From: Proteus vulgaris
GTDB lineage: Bacteria > Pseudomonadota > Gammaproteobacteria > Enterobacterales > Enterobacteriaceae
Length of the DNA: 64,000 nucleotides
Direction: 5' to 3'
Assembly: GCA_901472505.1 (NCBI GenBank)
Contig: LR590468.1
Span: 1,116,001 to 1,180,000 of the forward strand
The notes under the pieces: model-generated
Database searches by the model: none
What the model saw: the letters and a program-made list of their open reading frames with translations, nothing else
Told to the model about the DNA's origin: nothing
Translations under genes and position numbers: made by a program
Shown: positions 1-9,781 of the stretch, piece after piece
Layout: the number at the start of each line of letters is the position of its first letter
How positions within the stretch are numbered: position 1 is the first letter of the stretch

Positions 1-716
1 CCACTTGACGTGAGACAATACTTTGTCCTCGACTGCTCATTAATGCCAACAAACCACTACCAATATTAGAGCCAATAACGATGCATAAGCAGATATACAA
101 TGGCATTAGCCCTGTTGCACTTAATGTTGCAGTCAATAACACCGCGGCAAGACTTGAATAACTTACCATAGCAAACAAAGCACCAACTAAAAGCGCTAAA
201 ACAGTATCGCCACTTAATGAGGTAAAAATGGCTTTTACGGCGCTTGCATGTGTAATTGGCTCTGCGGATGTTACAATAAGTTGCAAAGCAAGAATAATTA
301 AACCAAGGCCAATACCTACACGCCCCTAATTGTCCGACTCGCTCTTTTTTTCGACTTAAAAAAGTAATTACCCCGATAAGAATAAGAAGTGGAGATAACC
401 AAGAGAGATCAAATGTCAGTACTCGCGCCATTAACGCCGTACCGACATCCGCCCCCAACATAATAACCAGTGCAGGCGTAATCGAAATAAGCCCTTGCGT
501 CACAAAAGAGATAACCAAAAGTGCCGTTGCATTACTACTTTGAACTAATGCCGTTACACCAACCCCCGCAAGAAAAGCATTGGATTTTTTATTAATACTT
601 TTACCTAAAATTCGGCGCAAATCAGAGCCGAAAACACGCATTATCCCAGTACGAACAATATGTGTTCCCCATACAAGAAGCGCGACTGATGAGAGTAAAT
701 GAAGCAGTGTCAGCAT
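1..716 (-). pseudogene. yjbB: Na+/phosphate cotransporter YjbB family, partial and frameshifted
   Basis: The N-terminal half of a Na/Pi-cotransporter (PNaS/NptA) family inner-membrane protein; the C-terminal part lies beyond the left edge. The first ~125 residues match my memory of E. coli YjbB closely (start MLTLLHLLSSVALLVWGTH, then the family QSSNAT repeat motif in GVTALVQSSNATALLV). After RKKERVGQLG the frame breaks at a four-C run (323-326); dropping one C continues the family sequence (RVGIGLGLIILALQLIV) to the edge, including a second family-like stretch YSSLAAVLLTATL. Proposed role: phosphate handling across the inner membrane; in E. coli the protein is linked to phosphate export. It lies upstream-to-tail with phoA, another phosphate gene, but in a separate transcription unit. 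The frameshift is probably a base-calling error (see findings). Confidence 0.85.
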
Positions 717-837
717 AGAAATAACAACCTTATTTTTATCATTGTTTGTTTGACTCTGTTCTCCTTCAATCTCATAAAAAAGAGAAAGACCATGAGCAGA
801 TAAATTATCTGAGAAAAGATTTTTATTGGTAATGCCT

Positions 838-858
838 TAATAACACAGTGCGTTATTA
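838..858. promoter_or_regulatory. Inverted repeat upstream of yjbB
   Basis: A perfect 7-bp inverted repeat, TAATAAC and GTTATTA, separated by 7 bp, lies about 120 bp upstream of the yjbB start in the 420-bp gap between yjbB and phoA. It has the size of an operator, but I recognise no regulator for it. The rest of the gap (717-1032) is AT-rich leader and promoter DNA with no open frame that I believe. Confidence 0.25.
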
Positions 859-1032
859 GACAAAAAGATATTGCAACTTAAGCACAATAATCAATGGAGA
901 AGTTGAGAATATTACATAGATTAATTCGTAAATTCTGTTAATTATAACAGAGAATATGTCATTTTCAAAATCACACTACAAATAACCCATTGATTTATTA
1001 TCATTTTATTTTTCATGTATCAAACGTTCAAT

Positions 1033-1070
1033 AAAAAAAACGCGACCAGAGGGTATCTCTCTAGGTCGCG
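1033..1070 (-). terminator. Rho-independent terminator of phoA
   Basis: Stem CGCGACC/GGTCGCG with an inner AGAG/CTCT pairing (1041-1070), followed on the minus strand by eight T (1033-1040). It sits about 70 bp past the phoA stop codon. Confidence 0.85.
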
Positions 1071-1138
1071 CAAAAATACAACAATTTAGTAAGGCAATTC
1101 GACTACATGTTCAGACAGACTATTAAATCAACTTAAAT

Positions 1139-2578
1139 TTATTTCAGGCCCATTGCATCACGCATGGTGAAGAACAAGTCCGTTTGATCTGTTAATCCAA
1201 CTACATTAGCTGCATGTGGACCGTAAGCAGCAACTCGTAATTGTGCCCCCGTATGCTCTTGAGATCCTTCTTCTGAGTTACCGTAATTCACCACCATAAC
1301 CGCACCATCTTTGGTAATAAGTGCTTGTGTTAATCCACTTGATTTCACATCAGCTTCTATAATTTGACTTGAATGCGCGTGGTCAGCTGTAACAATAATC
1401 AGAGTGTCACCGTTTTGTTTAGCAAAATCTAAACCGATCTGTACAGCTTCATCTAACGCAACTGTTTCACCGATTTGACCACAAGGATTAGCATTATGAT
1501 CTTGCTTATCAATAGAGGCACTTTCGACTTGTAAGAAGAAGCCATTTTCATTGGTTTTCAGTAAATCAATCGCTTTTTTGGTCATTTGTGCCAGTGTTGG
1601 CGCATTAGGGTCAAGTTTAGAGTTAGGTTTACATTCTAATGGCGGGTTATTGATATTGCCATGATAAACCGCTTTAGGCCCTTCCCACGCTACAGCCATA
1701 TTGCCCTCATGGAATAACCCTAATACTGGCTTATCTTGATTCGCCAAAGTAATGGCGTCTAATGATTTAGCATCTTTGACGATTTGATAACCACGTTCAA
1801 TGGCTTGTTGTTCTAATGTTTTACCTTTGTATTCACCCGCTACTGCGGTTTGAGCAAAACTTTTTGCACCGCCCCCTAATGTAACATCTGCACGAGTCAC
1901 TAGTAGTTGCTCAGAGATAGAACCTTTACCGCCATTTTCTAATGCATTAGTTGAGCATTTTTCTAAGGTTTCAACAGGACCATAACATTTACGTCCAGTG
2001 ACATGAGAAAATAGTGCGGCAGGTGTTGCATCTTGAATTTCTGATGTCGTCACGTTCCCCGTTGCCTTTCCGTTAGCTTTTGCTAATTCTAAAATGGTTT
2101 GATGATCCTTACCAAATACATCAATCCCTAATGCACCATTATACGTTTTCACACCCGAAGCCCATGCCGTTGCTGAGGCTGCCGAATCTGTGACATAGTT
2201 AGGTTTTTGTGTTTTTCTGTCTAATGAATAGTGTGTATATTGACCCGTCATCGGTAATGCATCAATACCTTTAAAAAAACCACCCGCACCTTCAGCGTAG
2301 TTACGTGCAACAGTGATTTCAGAATCCCCCATACCATCACCAATAAAGAGGATCACATTTTTCGCTTGATTATTATTTAAAGCTGCTTTTAATGCCTCAG
2401 TTTGATCTTGAGTCATACGGCGAGCACCGCCAAATTCTGTGATATTACCTTTTGCTGCGCGATCTTGTGCCAAAATTGCATCCGCAGCAACGGGAGCAGC
2501 AAAAGAAGGGAAACTCGCACCAGCCAATAGCGTTGTGACAATAACGGATAAAATAGAACGTTGGTAACGATGAGACAT
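1139..2578 (-). CDS. phoA: Periplasmic alkaline phosphatase PhoA
   Basis: Zn/Mg-dependent alkaline phosphatase that releases inorganic phosphate from phosphomonoesters in the periplasm. The 479-residue length matches the enterobacterial family. A Sec signal peptide (about residues 1-27, cleaved near SFA-AP) is followed by GDGMGDSE with metal ligand D81, the nucleophile motif DSA with S132, TADHAH and QEHTG near the C-terminus, which carry further metal ligands. Cysteine pairs for periplasmic disulphides are present. It is monocistronic: its own PHO box lies upstream and a terminator follows. The start is preceded by AAGGAAA at good spacing. Expression is expected under phosphate starvation through PhoB. 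Confidence 0.97.
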   Translation of the reverse strand: MSHRYQRSILSVIVTTLLAGASFPSFAAPVAADAILAQDRAAKGNITEFGGARRMTQDQTEALKAALNNNQAKNVILFIGDGMGDSEITVARNYAEGAGGFFKGIDALPMTGQYTHYSLDRKTQKPNYVTDSAASATAWASGVKTYNGALGIDVFGKDHQTILELAKANGKATGNVTTSEIQDATPAALFSHVTGRKCYGPVETLEKCSTNALENGGKGSISEQLLVTRADVTLGGGAKSFAQTAVAGEYKGKTLEQQAIERGYQIVKDAKSLDAITLANQDKPVLGLFHEGNMAVAWEGPKAVYHGNINNPPLECKPNSKLDPNAPTLAQMTKKAIDLLKTNENGFFLQVESASIDKQDHNANPCGQIGETVALDEAVQIGLDFAKQNGDTLIIVTADHAHSSQIIEADVKSSGLTQALITKDGAVMVVNYGNSEEGSQEHTGAQLRVAAYGPHAANVVGLTDQTDLFFTMRDAMGLK

Positions 2579-2682
2579 AGCTTTTTCCTTGCACTCTAAA
2601 GTAAAAACAAGATTAATGTTTTAAGTCAGAAAAAGCTTACGGTAGTTAAATGACAAAGAAATGAAGAGTAAAAGCAATTTTG

Positions 2683-2711
2683 ATGACAGCTTTATGACAG
2701 GTTAGTGACAA
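2683..2711 (-). promoter_or_regulatory. PHO box (PhoB sites) upstream of phoA
   Basis: Read on the minus strand, three 7-bp units TTGTCAC, CTGTCAT and CTGTCAT are spaced exactly 11 bp apart (+ strand 2705-2711, 2694-2700, 2683-2689). The last two form a near-consensus PhoB box, CTGTCAT-AAAG-CTGTCAT. It ends about 105 bp before the phoA start; a TTTACT -10-like hexamer follows at the expected distance. Confidence 0.92.
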
Positions 2712-2715
2712 GAAC

Positions 2716-2750
2716 GAAGCTTATACTATGCATTATCTTGTATAAGCTTC
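2716..2750 (-). terminator. Hairpin downstream of the esterase gene
   Basis: A perfect 11-bp stem (GAAGCTTATAC/GTATAAGCTTC) with a 13-nt loop lies between the esterase stop codon and the phoA PHO box. The T-tract is weak (GTTCTTG), so it may be an inefficient terminator or simply insulate phoA from read-through. Confidence 0.5.
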
Positions 2751-2778
2751 TATTGTATTACGATTGAGTCCTGAGAGA

Positions 2779-4346
2779 TTAATTTTCTTGTGTTAGTGCT
2801 TTTGTTCCCAGATACAGTGTTTCACACCAAGAGATATAATCATGTCCACTGGCCATTTCGAGTGATTTAACAGGGTAACCTTTTTGTTCTAAAACTTGTT
2901 TAAGATGGCGATTATTATTTAGAATTCCCCCTTTATCTCCACGGCTTTCAAATAGTCCTGCTTCTAAGAAAAACTGTAATGGTTTTTTATCCGCTTGCTT
3001 AAATTGACGAATAAGCCATTCTGGTTCTTCATTTTCAGGCGCCCACCAATAGGAGCCAGACATACTGAGTACTTTGCCAAAGCGCTCAGGACGATTAAAT
3101 GCAATCCATGAAGAAGCTAATCCACCATAACTAGAACCTGACACTATCGTTTCTTCCCCCGAGACATGGATACCTTTCTCTTTTTCTAACCAAACAAACA
3201 ATTCATCAGCTAAAAAACGGTAAAAATCAGGATTGGGTGGTAATTCGATCCCACGTCGATCGCCATCAATACTGTCAACAAATAGGATCATGATTGGCGG
3301 TAATTTCCCCTCTTCGATCTGTTTATCAAAAAACTTATCAATACCATATTGGCGACGATAAGTTTGCCCATCAAATAATACAAGAAGTCGAGGCGTTTCC
3401 ATTTTTTGAGCTGGCAGGTAAAGTGCTATTTCACGATCATTATTTAAGATCTCGCTGTGAAAGCGAACAATCTCTGTCTTGCCTTTCATTGCTCTATCAA
3501 GAATATCAGGCAAATGGCATTCGCGCTGACGGTCTAATGACAACAAAGAGAAATGATTATAAATATCCTCTGACTGACTTGGTGAATCGTGAGAATTCAA
3601 CGGATCCGCCTGTGCTGTGGTTAAAATCGCGCGACGTTGTTCAAAGGGTTCTGCATTTTCAATAACCGGAACATCAGGGGCTAATTTATATTGCATTAAT
3701 GTATCGTTAGGCACGATATAACTACGATACCAAATATCACTATTGGGTAAATGAGTTAACGGATCATGGTTACCTTCAGGTGATCCCAGCAAATAGACAT
3801 TCTTTTTGCGCCTTGCCAGAGAAAAGTTACTCGCTTTTTATCATGATCATAAGGCTCAATCAGAGGAGTCCCTTCTTGGTGTATTTGTTGCCAAAATGCC
3901 TGAATATTTTTTTGATCAAGTTGTTTAGCGAGAGTTTGCAAACGAGGGCTAGTTGGTGCAATACCAGCATCTTTATCTAAAGGTTGATAAGGTTGTGTTG
4001 TTAGCATGAATAGCCACTGGTTTTTAGCTTCACCTTGTGCAACTAATTGATAATTAGCAGTTTCAGGTAATAAAAAACGTACCTTTTGTTGCCCGTCAGC
4101 GGGAATATCTTTTAATAAATGACGAAGATGAGTACCATCTTGTTTCTCTAACCGTAAATTTTGTATCCCTTTTACGCTTAATTCAACATAACGTTGACTT
4201 TCTAAATGAGTGGTAAAACACACCGTGTCGTTATCAAACTGGCCTGTCATTTCTTTATTTTCTGTCACTGTTAAGCAACTGGCAAAACTTGAAAAAGAGG
4301 CCATCAACATGCATATCATCAGAGGAATTCTCACTTTATTTCTCAT
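2779..4346 (-). pseudogene. Secreted enterochelin esterase-like hydrolase (Fes/IroE type), frameshifted
   Basis: A siderophore-esterase-like protein. The N-terminal piece has a signal peptide (about residues 1-22, ending SFA-SC) and the Fes-type N-terminal beta domain (VTFLWQG motif). The C-terminal piece carries the alpha/beta-hydrolase esterase D domain with nucleophile motif GSSYGG, LFDGQTYRRQYG, and SGHDYISW holding the catalytic His. The frame breaks at a five-T run (3803-3807); one more base restores a 522-residue protein reading GAKKNVYLLGSPEGNHDP. The signal peptide implies periplasmic action, as in IroE, rather than cytosolic Fes. A strong Fur box upstream implies induction by iron limitation. 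No siderophore synthesis or receptor genes lie nearby, so the substrate is unproven. The frameshift is probably an error. Confidence 0.8.
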
Positions 4347-4370
4347 TATTAACTATTGTGAGAAACAATG

Positions 4371-4393
4371 GTAATGATAATTGTTATCATTAC
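4371..4393 (-). promoter_or_regulatory. Fur box upstream of the esterase
   Basis: A 23-bp near-perfect palindrome (half GTAATGATAAT, other half reading ATCATTAC) matches the classical Fur repeat (GATAAT/ATTATC units). It lies 25-47 bp upstream of the esterase start codon, where it would block the promoter under iron-replete conditions. Confidence 0.88.
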
Positions 4394-4441
4394 AATAAAT
4401 GAAATGGCTGTATATCATCAAAATTATTTTTAACCTCAAAT

Positions 4442-4474
4442 AAAAAAGCTCAAATAATTTATTTGAGCTTTTTT
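4442..4474 (-). terminator. Terminator of the TPR-DUF218 gene
   Basis: Stem AAGCTCAAAT/ATTTGAGCTT flanked by six A on one side and six T on the other, so it can act in both directions. It lies 17 bp past the stop of the gene at 4491-5630. Confidence 0.8.
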
Positions 4475-4490
4475 ATGATCCAATATTAAA

Positions 4491-5630
4491 TTAACGCTCT
4501 TCTAACGGATAGCTACGGAAGCTCCATAAGCCCAGCGCCTTTAAGCCATCACGATAAATGCCTTGGATATCTGATTTGCTCGCTTTTTGTAATTCCGCTA
4601 AGGGTTTATCAGGTGCAACAACCGTTAAGTAAGTAATATCACTTGGGCCACTTTGCCAACTGGCAAGCGTGAAAATTGCGTCTGCACGACGGACATGACT
4701 ACCAGAGCTAATAATAACAGCCGTTTTAATACGATGTTTAGTTAATGCATAACGACTAAATAACGCATTTTCGACCGTTGTACGTGCATAGTTCTCTTGG
4801 AAAATACGTTCTGGTGCAATACCGTTTTTTACCAACCAATCGGCCATTAATTTCCCTTCCGTTTGATGTGCTTTTGGCACGCCCCCCGTAACGACAATCA
4901 TGGCTTCTGGTAATTGTTTAGCCACTTCTAAAGTTTTATTTAAGCGTTCAATTAAAATCTTATTCATTGTGCCATCAGGATTTAAGGCATACCCCAATGT
5001 CACAATCGCGTTGTTATCTTTGGTTTTATTTAGTTTGGCCAAATCTGCTGGTGTCAATTTATCACTTAACGGCATTTTGCTTACGCGATCAATCTCTGCA
5101 AAAAAACGACTGACTTCTTCAGCTTTAGCCGGATTTAATGATTTTAATTTATTGAAATATGCTTCACTTTCTTTATCTTTGCCTTCAAAACGAGTCCACG
5201 AAGTGACGTAAATTAGCGCATCAATATCATCAGGGGCCGCTTCTAAAATCTGTTTATAAATAGTAATAGCGCGAGGGACATCATTGTTATAGATATAAGC
5301 ACTAGCAGTACTAAATAATAAATCGAGGCGATAAGGCTCTAACTTATAAGCTTGTTGCAATTTTTGCGCCACTATTTCCATATTTGATGGCAGTTTTCCT
5401 GTAAAGCCTGCATCCGACACTCGTGCCGGCGACTTAAATGCATCTAACGCATCTTGGATCAAGCTATCAACAGTTTGACGCTGAGAAACATATTGCTGAT
5501 AACTATTATCTGGCTGATGAACTTTTTGGTAAGCCAATGCAGTTGATGAGACGGTAAAACCTAAAGCTACTATCGCTAACGAAATGACCGTTTTCTTGAT
5601 ATGAAGTGAAACACGGGAAGGTTGCGCCAT
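4491..5630 (-). CDS. Exported TPR-DUF218 (YdcF/SanA/ElyC superfamily) protein
   Basis: 379 residues. An N-terminal hydrophobic segment (about residues 14-33, ending ALA-YQ) looks like a signal peptide or anchor. Residues ~85-180 form TPR-like helices (LDLLFSTASAYIYNNDVPRAI and so on). The C-terminal half is a DUF218 domain with its characteristic VTLGYAL, VVTGGVPKAHQTEGKLM, and RTTVENA motifs. Relatives act in envelope or peptidoglycan-related processes (SanA, ElyC), but no reaction is firmly established. The gene stands alone, with a terminator downstream and about 380 bp of non-coding DNA upstream. Family assignment is good; function is unknown. Confidence 0.75.
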   Translation of the reverse strand: MAQPSRVSLHIKKTVISLAIVALGFTVSSTALAYQKVHQPDNSYQQYVSQRQTVDSLIQDALDAFKSPARVSDAGFTGKLPSNMEIVAQKLQQAYKLEPYRLDLLFSTASAYIYNNDVPRAITIYKQILEAAPDDIDALIYVTSWTRFEGKDKESEAYFNKLKSLNPAKAEEVSRFFAEIDRVSKMPLSDKLTPADLAKLNKTKDNNAIVTLGYALNPDGTMNKILIERLNKTLEVAKQLPEAMIVVTGGVPKAHQTEGKLMADWLVKNGIAPERIFQENYARTTVENALFSRYALTKHRIKTAVIISSGSHVRRADAIFTLASWQSGPSDITYLTVVAPDKPLAELQKASKSDIQGIYRDGLKALGLWSFRSYPLEER

Positions 5631-5972
5631 TATCTTATCCTTTTACGAAAAATAGTCTGCTTCTTCACCTGAGCGAATGAAGATAGAGTGTGTAACTCCT
5701 CACACCTAATGACAAAAGAAATACACACCGATAAATCTATACCTAATATCTATCATAAAGATCCCTGAATTAATTTTCAGTAACCTTTTTCACCTTATTG
5801 AAAAAAATAGCATTATTACGTAGATAGCTTATTTGACAGTTTCTTTTATATATTTTTATCTTTTGGTTAATGATTTTGTTCTGATAGATCATCAGTGATA
5901 AAGAATAAAAAAACGATTTATTCTTTAGTGGAAAGTGAAAAGTTTGAAATCGTATTATTTATTTTGTTCTTC
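5631..5972. other. Intergenic region without recognised gene
   Basis: AT-rich DNA that must hold the promoter of the TPR-DUF218 gene. A GTG-started frame of 64 codons beginning at 5895 runs through the nadR terminator and lacks family features, so it was not called. Confidence 0.5.
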
Positions 5973-6006
5973 AATGTAAAAACGCCACTAATGGCGCTTT
6001 TTACAT
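5973..6006 (-). terminator. Terminator of the serB-radA-nadR unit
   Basis: Long stem: AATGTAAAAA-CGCCA pairs with TGGCG-TTTTTACATT around a CTAA loop region, with one unpaired base. It lies immediately after the nadR stop codon and has A/T tracts on both sides. Confidence 0.88.
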
Positions 6007-6013
6007 TATATTT

Positions 6014-7258
6014 TTACTCAATATGCTTTGATTGCATCATCAATAATTCTCTGACTAATTCGACACAACTTAAGAAGCGTTCGTCATAATCGGGAGAGTT
6101 AACTTTAATATATTCAATATTGTTTTTATCAAGCATTTCCATGAGTAAGGTTTGAAAACGGCGACGATCTTTATCACTGCCTAAACTGCGTAAACCATCC
6201 GCTACCCATGGCGTATTATTTTCTAAAACAATCACTAAATCAAAACGATACTCATCAATAAGCGCTTGAACAAAAGGGTGTTCTTTACCTTCATAGCGTA
6301 AACAAAACGCTTGGGTGGTGACAAAATCCGTATCAATAAAAGCCACTTTATTGGCATATTTAACTGCAAAATCAATATATTGAGCATGTCCCAATGCAAT
6401 TTTATCGTAGTCCGAATATTGCAATGCCATCTCATCTCCCCCTAAATGAGAGAAAACATAATCACGACCATATTCCCATGCACTGGTTGTATTAAAAATA
6501 TTGGCAAGCTTATTGACTAACGTTGATTTACCGCTAGATTCACCGCCTAAAATAGCAACTGTACGTACAAAGAAAGGTTTGACTTCTGTTGGAATATATT
6601 CCCAATATTTAAAAGGTGCTTGGCGAATTTGACTGCCACTGATATTCATAAATGAGCGTTCTGGATCAATCAATACCGTTTCAATCCCTAAGAAAGCATT
6701 ATATTGATCCGCATCATCACGTTCACTGGTATAGATGAAATCAGGCGTTATTTGTTTTTCACGCAAAAAGGTTTTTATCCCTTCACTCCACATTTCCCAG
6801 CCATGGGGCTGTGGTTCGATACCGTGCTCATCAAACTCATGAATACGGATATTCTTTTGATATTTAAAGGTTTGTAATAACCAGCGCAATCTGTCACTCA
6901 CTGTGGGTTGTTGAGACATCGCACTGTTAATAAATAGATCCTTATCGCGAGGTTCGTCATGGCAGAGGATCACATGTAATTCATCAACTTGGCTACAAGC
7001 ACGTTGAATTAAATAAATATGTCCTGTGTGAAGAGGATAAAACTTACCAAAAATAACACCAATTGTTTTCTTTTTCATGGGATATTCTAATCCTAAAAAT
7101 TGGTGTAATGCGGACATCTTTTGCGCACTAGGGCTCTTGATTTTATTATTAATCAATTGGCTAAGATAGCCTTTTGTCATATCACTTTCATCAGCAACGT
7201 GTTGTAAGGTATACCCATTTTTTCTGATAGCCTGTTTGATATAATCAAAAGGTCCCAT
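6014..7258 (-). CDS. nadR: NadR: NAD biosynthesis repressor, NMN adenylyltransferase and ribosylnicotinamide kinase
   Basis: Trifunctional 414-residue protein. Residues 1-60 are a Cro/C1-type helix-turn-helix (YTLQHVADESDMTKGYLSQL) that represses NAD synthesis genes. Residues ~64-225 form the nucleotidyltransferase domain with GKFYPLHTGH (71-80) and ISGSQIR. The C-terminal kinase domain starts with the Walker A motif GGESSGKST (238-246) and phosphorylates nicotinamide riboside. Length and sequence match enterobacterial NadR throughout. It is the last gene of serB-radA-nadR, the same order as in E. coli, 11 bp after radA. Confidence 0.97.
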   Translation of the reverse strand: MGPFDYIKQAIRKNGYTLQHVADESDMTKGYLSQLINNKIKSPSAQKMSALHQFLGLEYPMKKKTIGVIFGKFYPLHTGHIYLIQRACSQVDELHVILCHDEPRDKDLFINSAMSQQPTVSDRLRWLLQTFKYQKNIRIHEFDEHGIEPQPHGWEMWSEGIKTFLREKQITPDFIYTSERDDADQYNAFLGIETVLIDPERSFMNISGSQIRQAPFKYWEYIPTEVKPFFVRTVAILGGESSGKSTLVNKLANIFNTTSAWEYGRDYVFSHLGGDEMALQYSDYDKIALGHAQYIDFAVKYANKVAFIDTDFVTTQAFCLRYEGKEHPFVQALIDEYRFDLVIVLENNTPWVADGLRSLGSDKDRRRFQTLLMEMLDKNNIEYIKVNSPDYDERFLSCVELVRELLMMQSKHIE

Positions 7259-7269
7259 AATTAGCTCCT

Positions 7270-8661
7270 TTAGAAGTCTTCTAAATCATCAAGAACAGAT
7301 AATGCATCTGACAGTTTTTTCACACCATACACTTTCATATCCGGTGGATTTTTCTTTGGCATATTTGCACTTGGTACAATAGCGCGTTTAAAACCATGTT
7401 TTGCTGCTTCTGCGATGCGCTCTTGTCCACTAGGTACAGGGCGAATTTCACCAGCAAGGCCAACTTCGCCAAATATCACTAAATCACGTGGTAAAGGGCG
7501 ATTACGAAAACTCGATACTAATGATAATAACAAAGCTAAGTCTGCACTCGTTTCTGTGACTTTTACCCCCCCCACGACGTTGACAAAAACGTCTTGATCA
7601 GACATTTGTAACCCACCATGGCGATGTAACACAGCCAGTAGGATAGCGAGTCGATTTTGCTCTAATCCCACAGCCACACGACGCGGATTTGATAGCATTG
7701 AGTGATCAACTAAGGCTTGGATCTCAACCAATAAAGGCCTTGTTCCTTCCCATACCACCATTACAGAACTGCCTGATGTGATTTCATCCCCTCGACTTAA
7801 AAAGATAGCTGAAGGATTGCTCACCTCTCGTAATCCTTGCTCAGTCATTGCAAAAACGCCTAACTCATTAACAGCACCAAAACGGTTTTTATGACTACGT
7901 AAAGTACGAAAACGAGAGTCTGTTTCGCCATCCAACATAACAGAGCAGTCAATACAGTGTTCCAGTACTTTTGGCCCAGCTAAGGTGCCATCTTTTGTGA
8001 CATGGCCCACCATAATAATGGCAACATCATTGGTTTTAGCAAAGCGAGTCAGATAAGCAGCCGTTTCACGAACTTGAGCAACACTGCCCGGTGAAGATTG
8101 AATATCCGCCATATGCATCACTTGAATAGAGTCAATCACCATCAATTTAGGCTTTTCTTGTGAAGCAATTAAACAGATTTGCTCAATGCTGGTTTCTGAC
8201 AACATATTCAGTTCTGCGGTCGGTAAACCTAATCGATGTGCTCGCATCGCAACTTGTTGGAGCGACTCTTCACCAGTGACGTACAGCGTTTTCATTTCTG
8301 TTGCTAGACGACACATAGTTTGTAGCAATAACGTACTTTTACCCGCTCCGGGACTTCCCCCAATTAAAATTGCACTTCCAGGAACAACACCACCGCCTAA
8401 TACACGGTCAAACTCTTTAAATCCTGTCGAAAATCGGGGTAATGCTTCAAGACTAATGTCAGATAATTTTTGAACTCGGCTAACGCCTTTTGCATCACCA
8501 GCAAATCCACTAAAGCGCTCATTACGGGAAGAAGGCGCAGCTGCAAGACGAATTTCTGTAATTGTATTCCACGCATGGCAAGCCGAACATTGCCCTTGCC
8601 AACGAGGATAATCTGCACCACATTCATTACATACAAAGGCTCTTTTAGCTGCTTTTGCCAC
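7270..8661 (-). CDS. radA: DNA repair/recombination protein RadA (Sms)
   Basis: RecA-like ATPase that drives branch migration and processing of recombination intermediates. Visible parts in order: C4 zinc finger (C11, C14, C25, C28), Walker A GGSPGAGKST (101-110), the RadA-specific KNRFG motif (258-262), and a C-terminal Lon-protease-like domain (from about residue 290) in which the protease catalytic residues are not expected to be active. 463 residues is the usual length. It lies between serB (38 bp upstream) and nadR. Confidence 0.97.
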   Translation of the reverse strand: MAKAAKRAFVCNECGADYPRWQGQCSACHAWNTITEIRLAAAPSSRNERFSGFAGDAKGVSRVQKLSDISLEALPRFSTGFKEFDRVLGGGVVPGSAILIGGSPGAGKSTLLLQTMCRLATEMKTLYVTGEESLQQVAMRAHRLGLPTAELNMLSETSIEQICLIASQEKPKLMVIDSIQVMHMADIQSSPGSVAQVRETAAYLTRFAKTNDVAIIMVGHVTKDGTLAGPKVLEHCIDCSVMLDGETDSRFRTLRSHKNRFGAVNELGVFAMTEQGLREVSNPSAIFLSRGDEITSGSSVMVVWEGTRPLLVEIQALVDHSMLSNPRRVAVGLEQNRLAILLAVLHRHGGLQMSDQDVFVNVVGGVKVTETSADLALLLSLVSSFRNRPLPRDLVIFGEVGLAGEIRPVPSGQERIAEAAKHGFKRAIVPSANMPKKNPPDMKVYGVKKLSDALSVLDDLEDF

Positions 8662-8699
8662 ACATCTCTCCCTATGATAATCATTCTAAAAAACGCCTT

Positions 8700-9678
8700 T
8701 TAGCGTTCTTCGTGTTTTAAACCACCACTTAAAATACACATCACACCCATTAAATCAGCATGACGAATAGCCACTTTTGCCTGAGCATACACTTTAGGTT
8801 TTGCATGATAAGCAATACCCAGTCCGGCTTTTCTTAACATTTTAAGATCGTTTGCGCCATCACCAATGGCAATGGTTTGCTCCATTGGGATCTCTAAATC
8901 TTTTGCTAAACGCGCAAGCACTTGTGCTTTGTATTTCGCATCAACAATGGTGCCTTTAACTTTACCTGTTAGTTTGCCATCTTTAATTTCAAGATGGTTA
9001 GCAACAGCAGCCACTAAACGTAATTTTTGTTTTAAGTTATCAGCAAAATAAGTAAAACCCCCAGATGCGATAGCAATATGCCAATCCATTGCCTGAAGTT
9101 TGCGCACTAAGCTCGTTAATCCTGGCATTAGTGGTAAATCATCCATCACTTTTTGTAAAATAGAAGCGTCCGCGCCTTTAAGTTCAGCAACACGGAGTTT
9201 TAAACTTTCACTAAAATCCATTTCGCCTTGCATCGCGCGTTCTGTTATTGCCGTAACTTTATCTCCAACTCCCGCAAGTTTAGCGATTTCATCAATACAC
9301 TCAATTTGAATAGCCGTTGAATCCATATCCATCACTAAAAGCCCAGGAGAACGTAAGCGAGGGATTTCACCGAGAGGGACAACATCTAGGCCACATTCAT
9401 CAGATAAACGGCGAATTCGACGAGTTAGACTACCTGCAATACGCACCACTTGGTAATCATCAATACGCCATGAAGAAACCACCACGATTGCCACACCTAA
9501 TTTTATGTTGGAATTCGCTTATTCTTTTCTTATCAAGTTCACGTCCATAAAGTAACCACCCACTATCGCCAGCGCGGTAATCTAGTGGCATTACCTCTTC
9601 GCCACTGAGTGATAACGGCAGACCTGGCCATTTACGGATTTCATCCGGTAAATAGCAATAGGTCAGACTATTTGACAT
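8700..9678 (-). pseudogene. serB: Phosphoserine phosphatase SerB, frameshifted
   Basis: Final step of serine synthesis: phosphoserine to serine plus phosphate, a HAD-family Mg enzyme. The N-terminal piece (PLSLSGEEVMPLDYRAG) and the C-terminal piece (nucleophile motif DMDSTAI, then ASGGFTYF and GDGANDL) are in different frames. The junction is a four-T run at 9501-9504 (AAAA in the coding strand); removing one base gives a continuous 325-residue protein, against 322 in E. coli. Start at 9678 follows AGGAGA. Because this is a core biosynthetic gene, a sequence error is more likely than loss. It is divergent from smp, as in E. coli. Confidence 0.93.
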
Positions 9679-9781
9679 ACTTATTCTCCTGTTTTCCCCT
9701 GTCTGAACAAAATAATCGTTATTCAGCCTATTCTATCTCAGGCTCATCTGGCAACATGCACATACTTGCTTACGCAAAAGG

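Noticed and set aside
5895..6089. 64-codon GTG-started plus-strand frame
   Set aside because: It runs through the nadR terminator and into the nadR 3' end, with no ribosome site or recognisable domain.
9460..9678. 72-codon frame considered as a separate small protein upstream of serB
   Set aside because: Its sequence is the conserved N-terminus of SerB; it joins the rest after a one-base correction.
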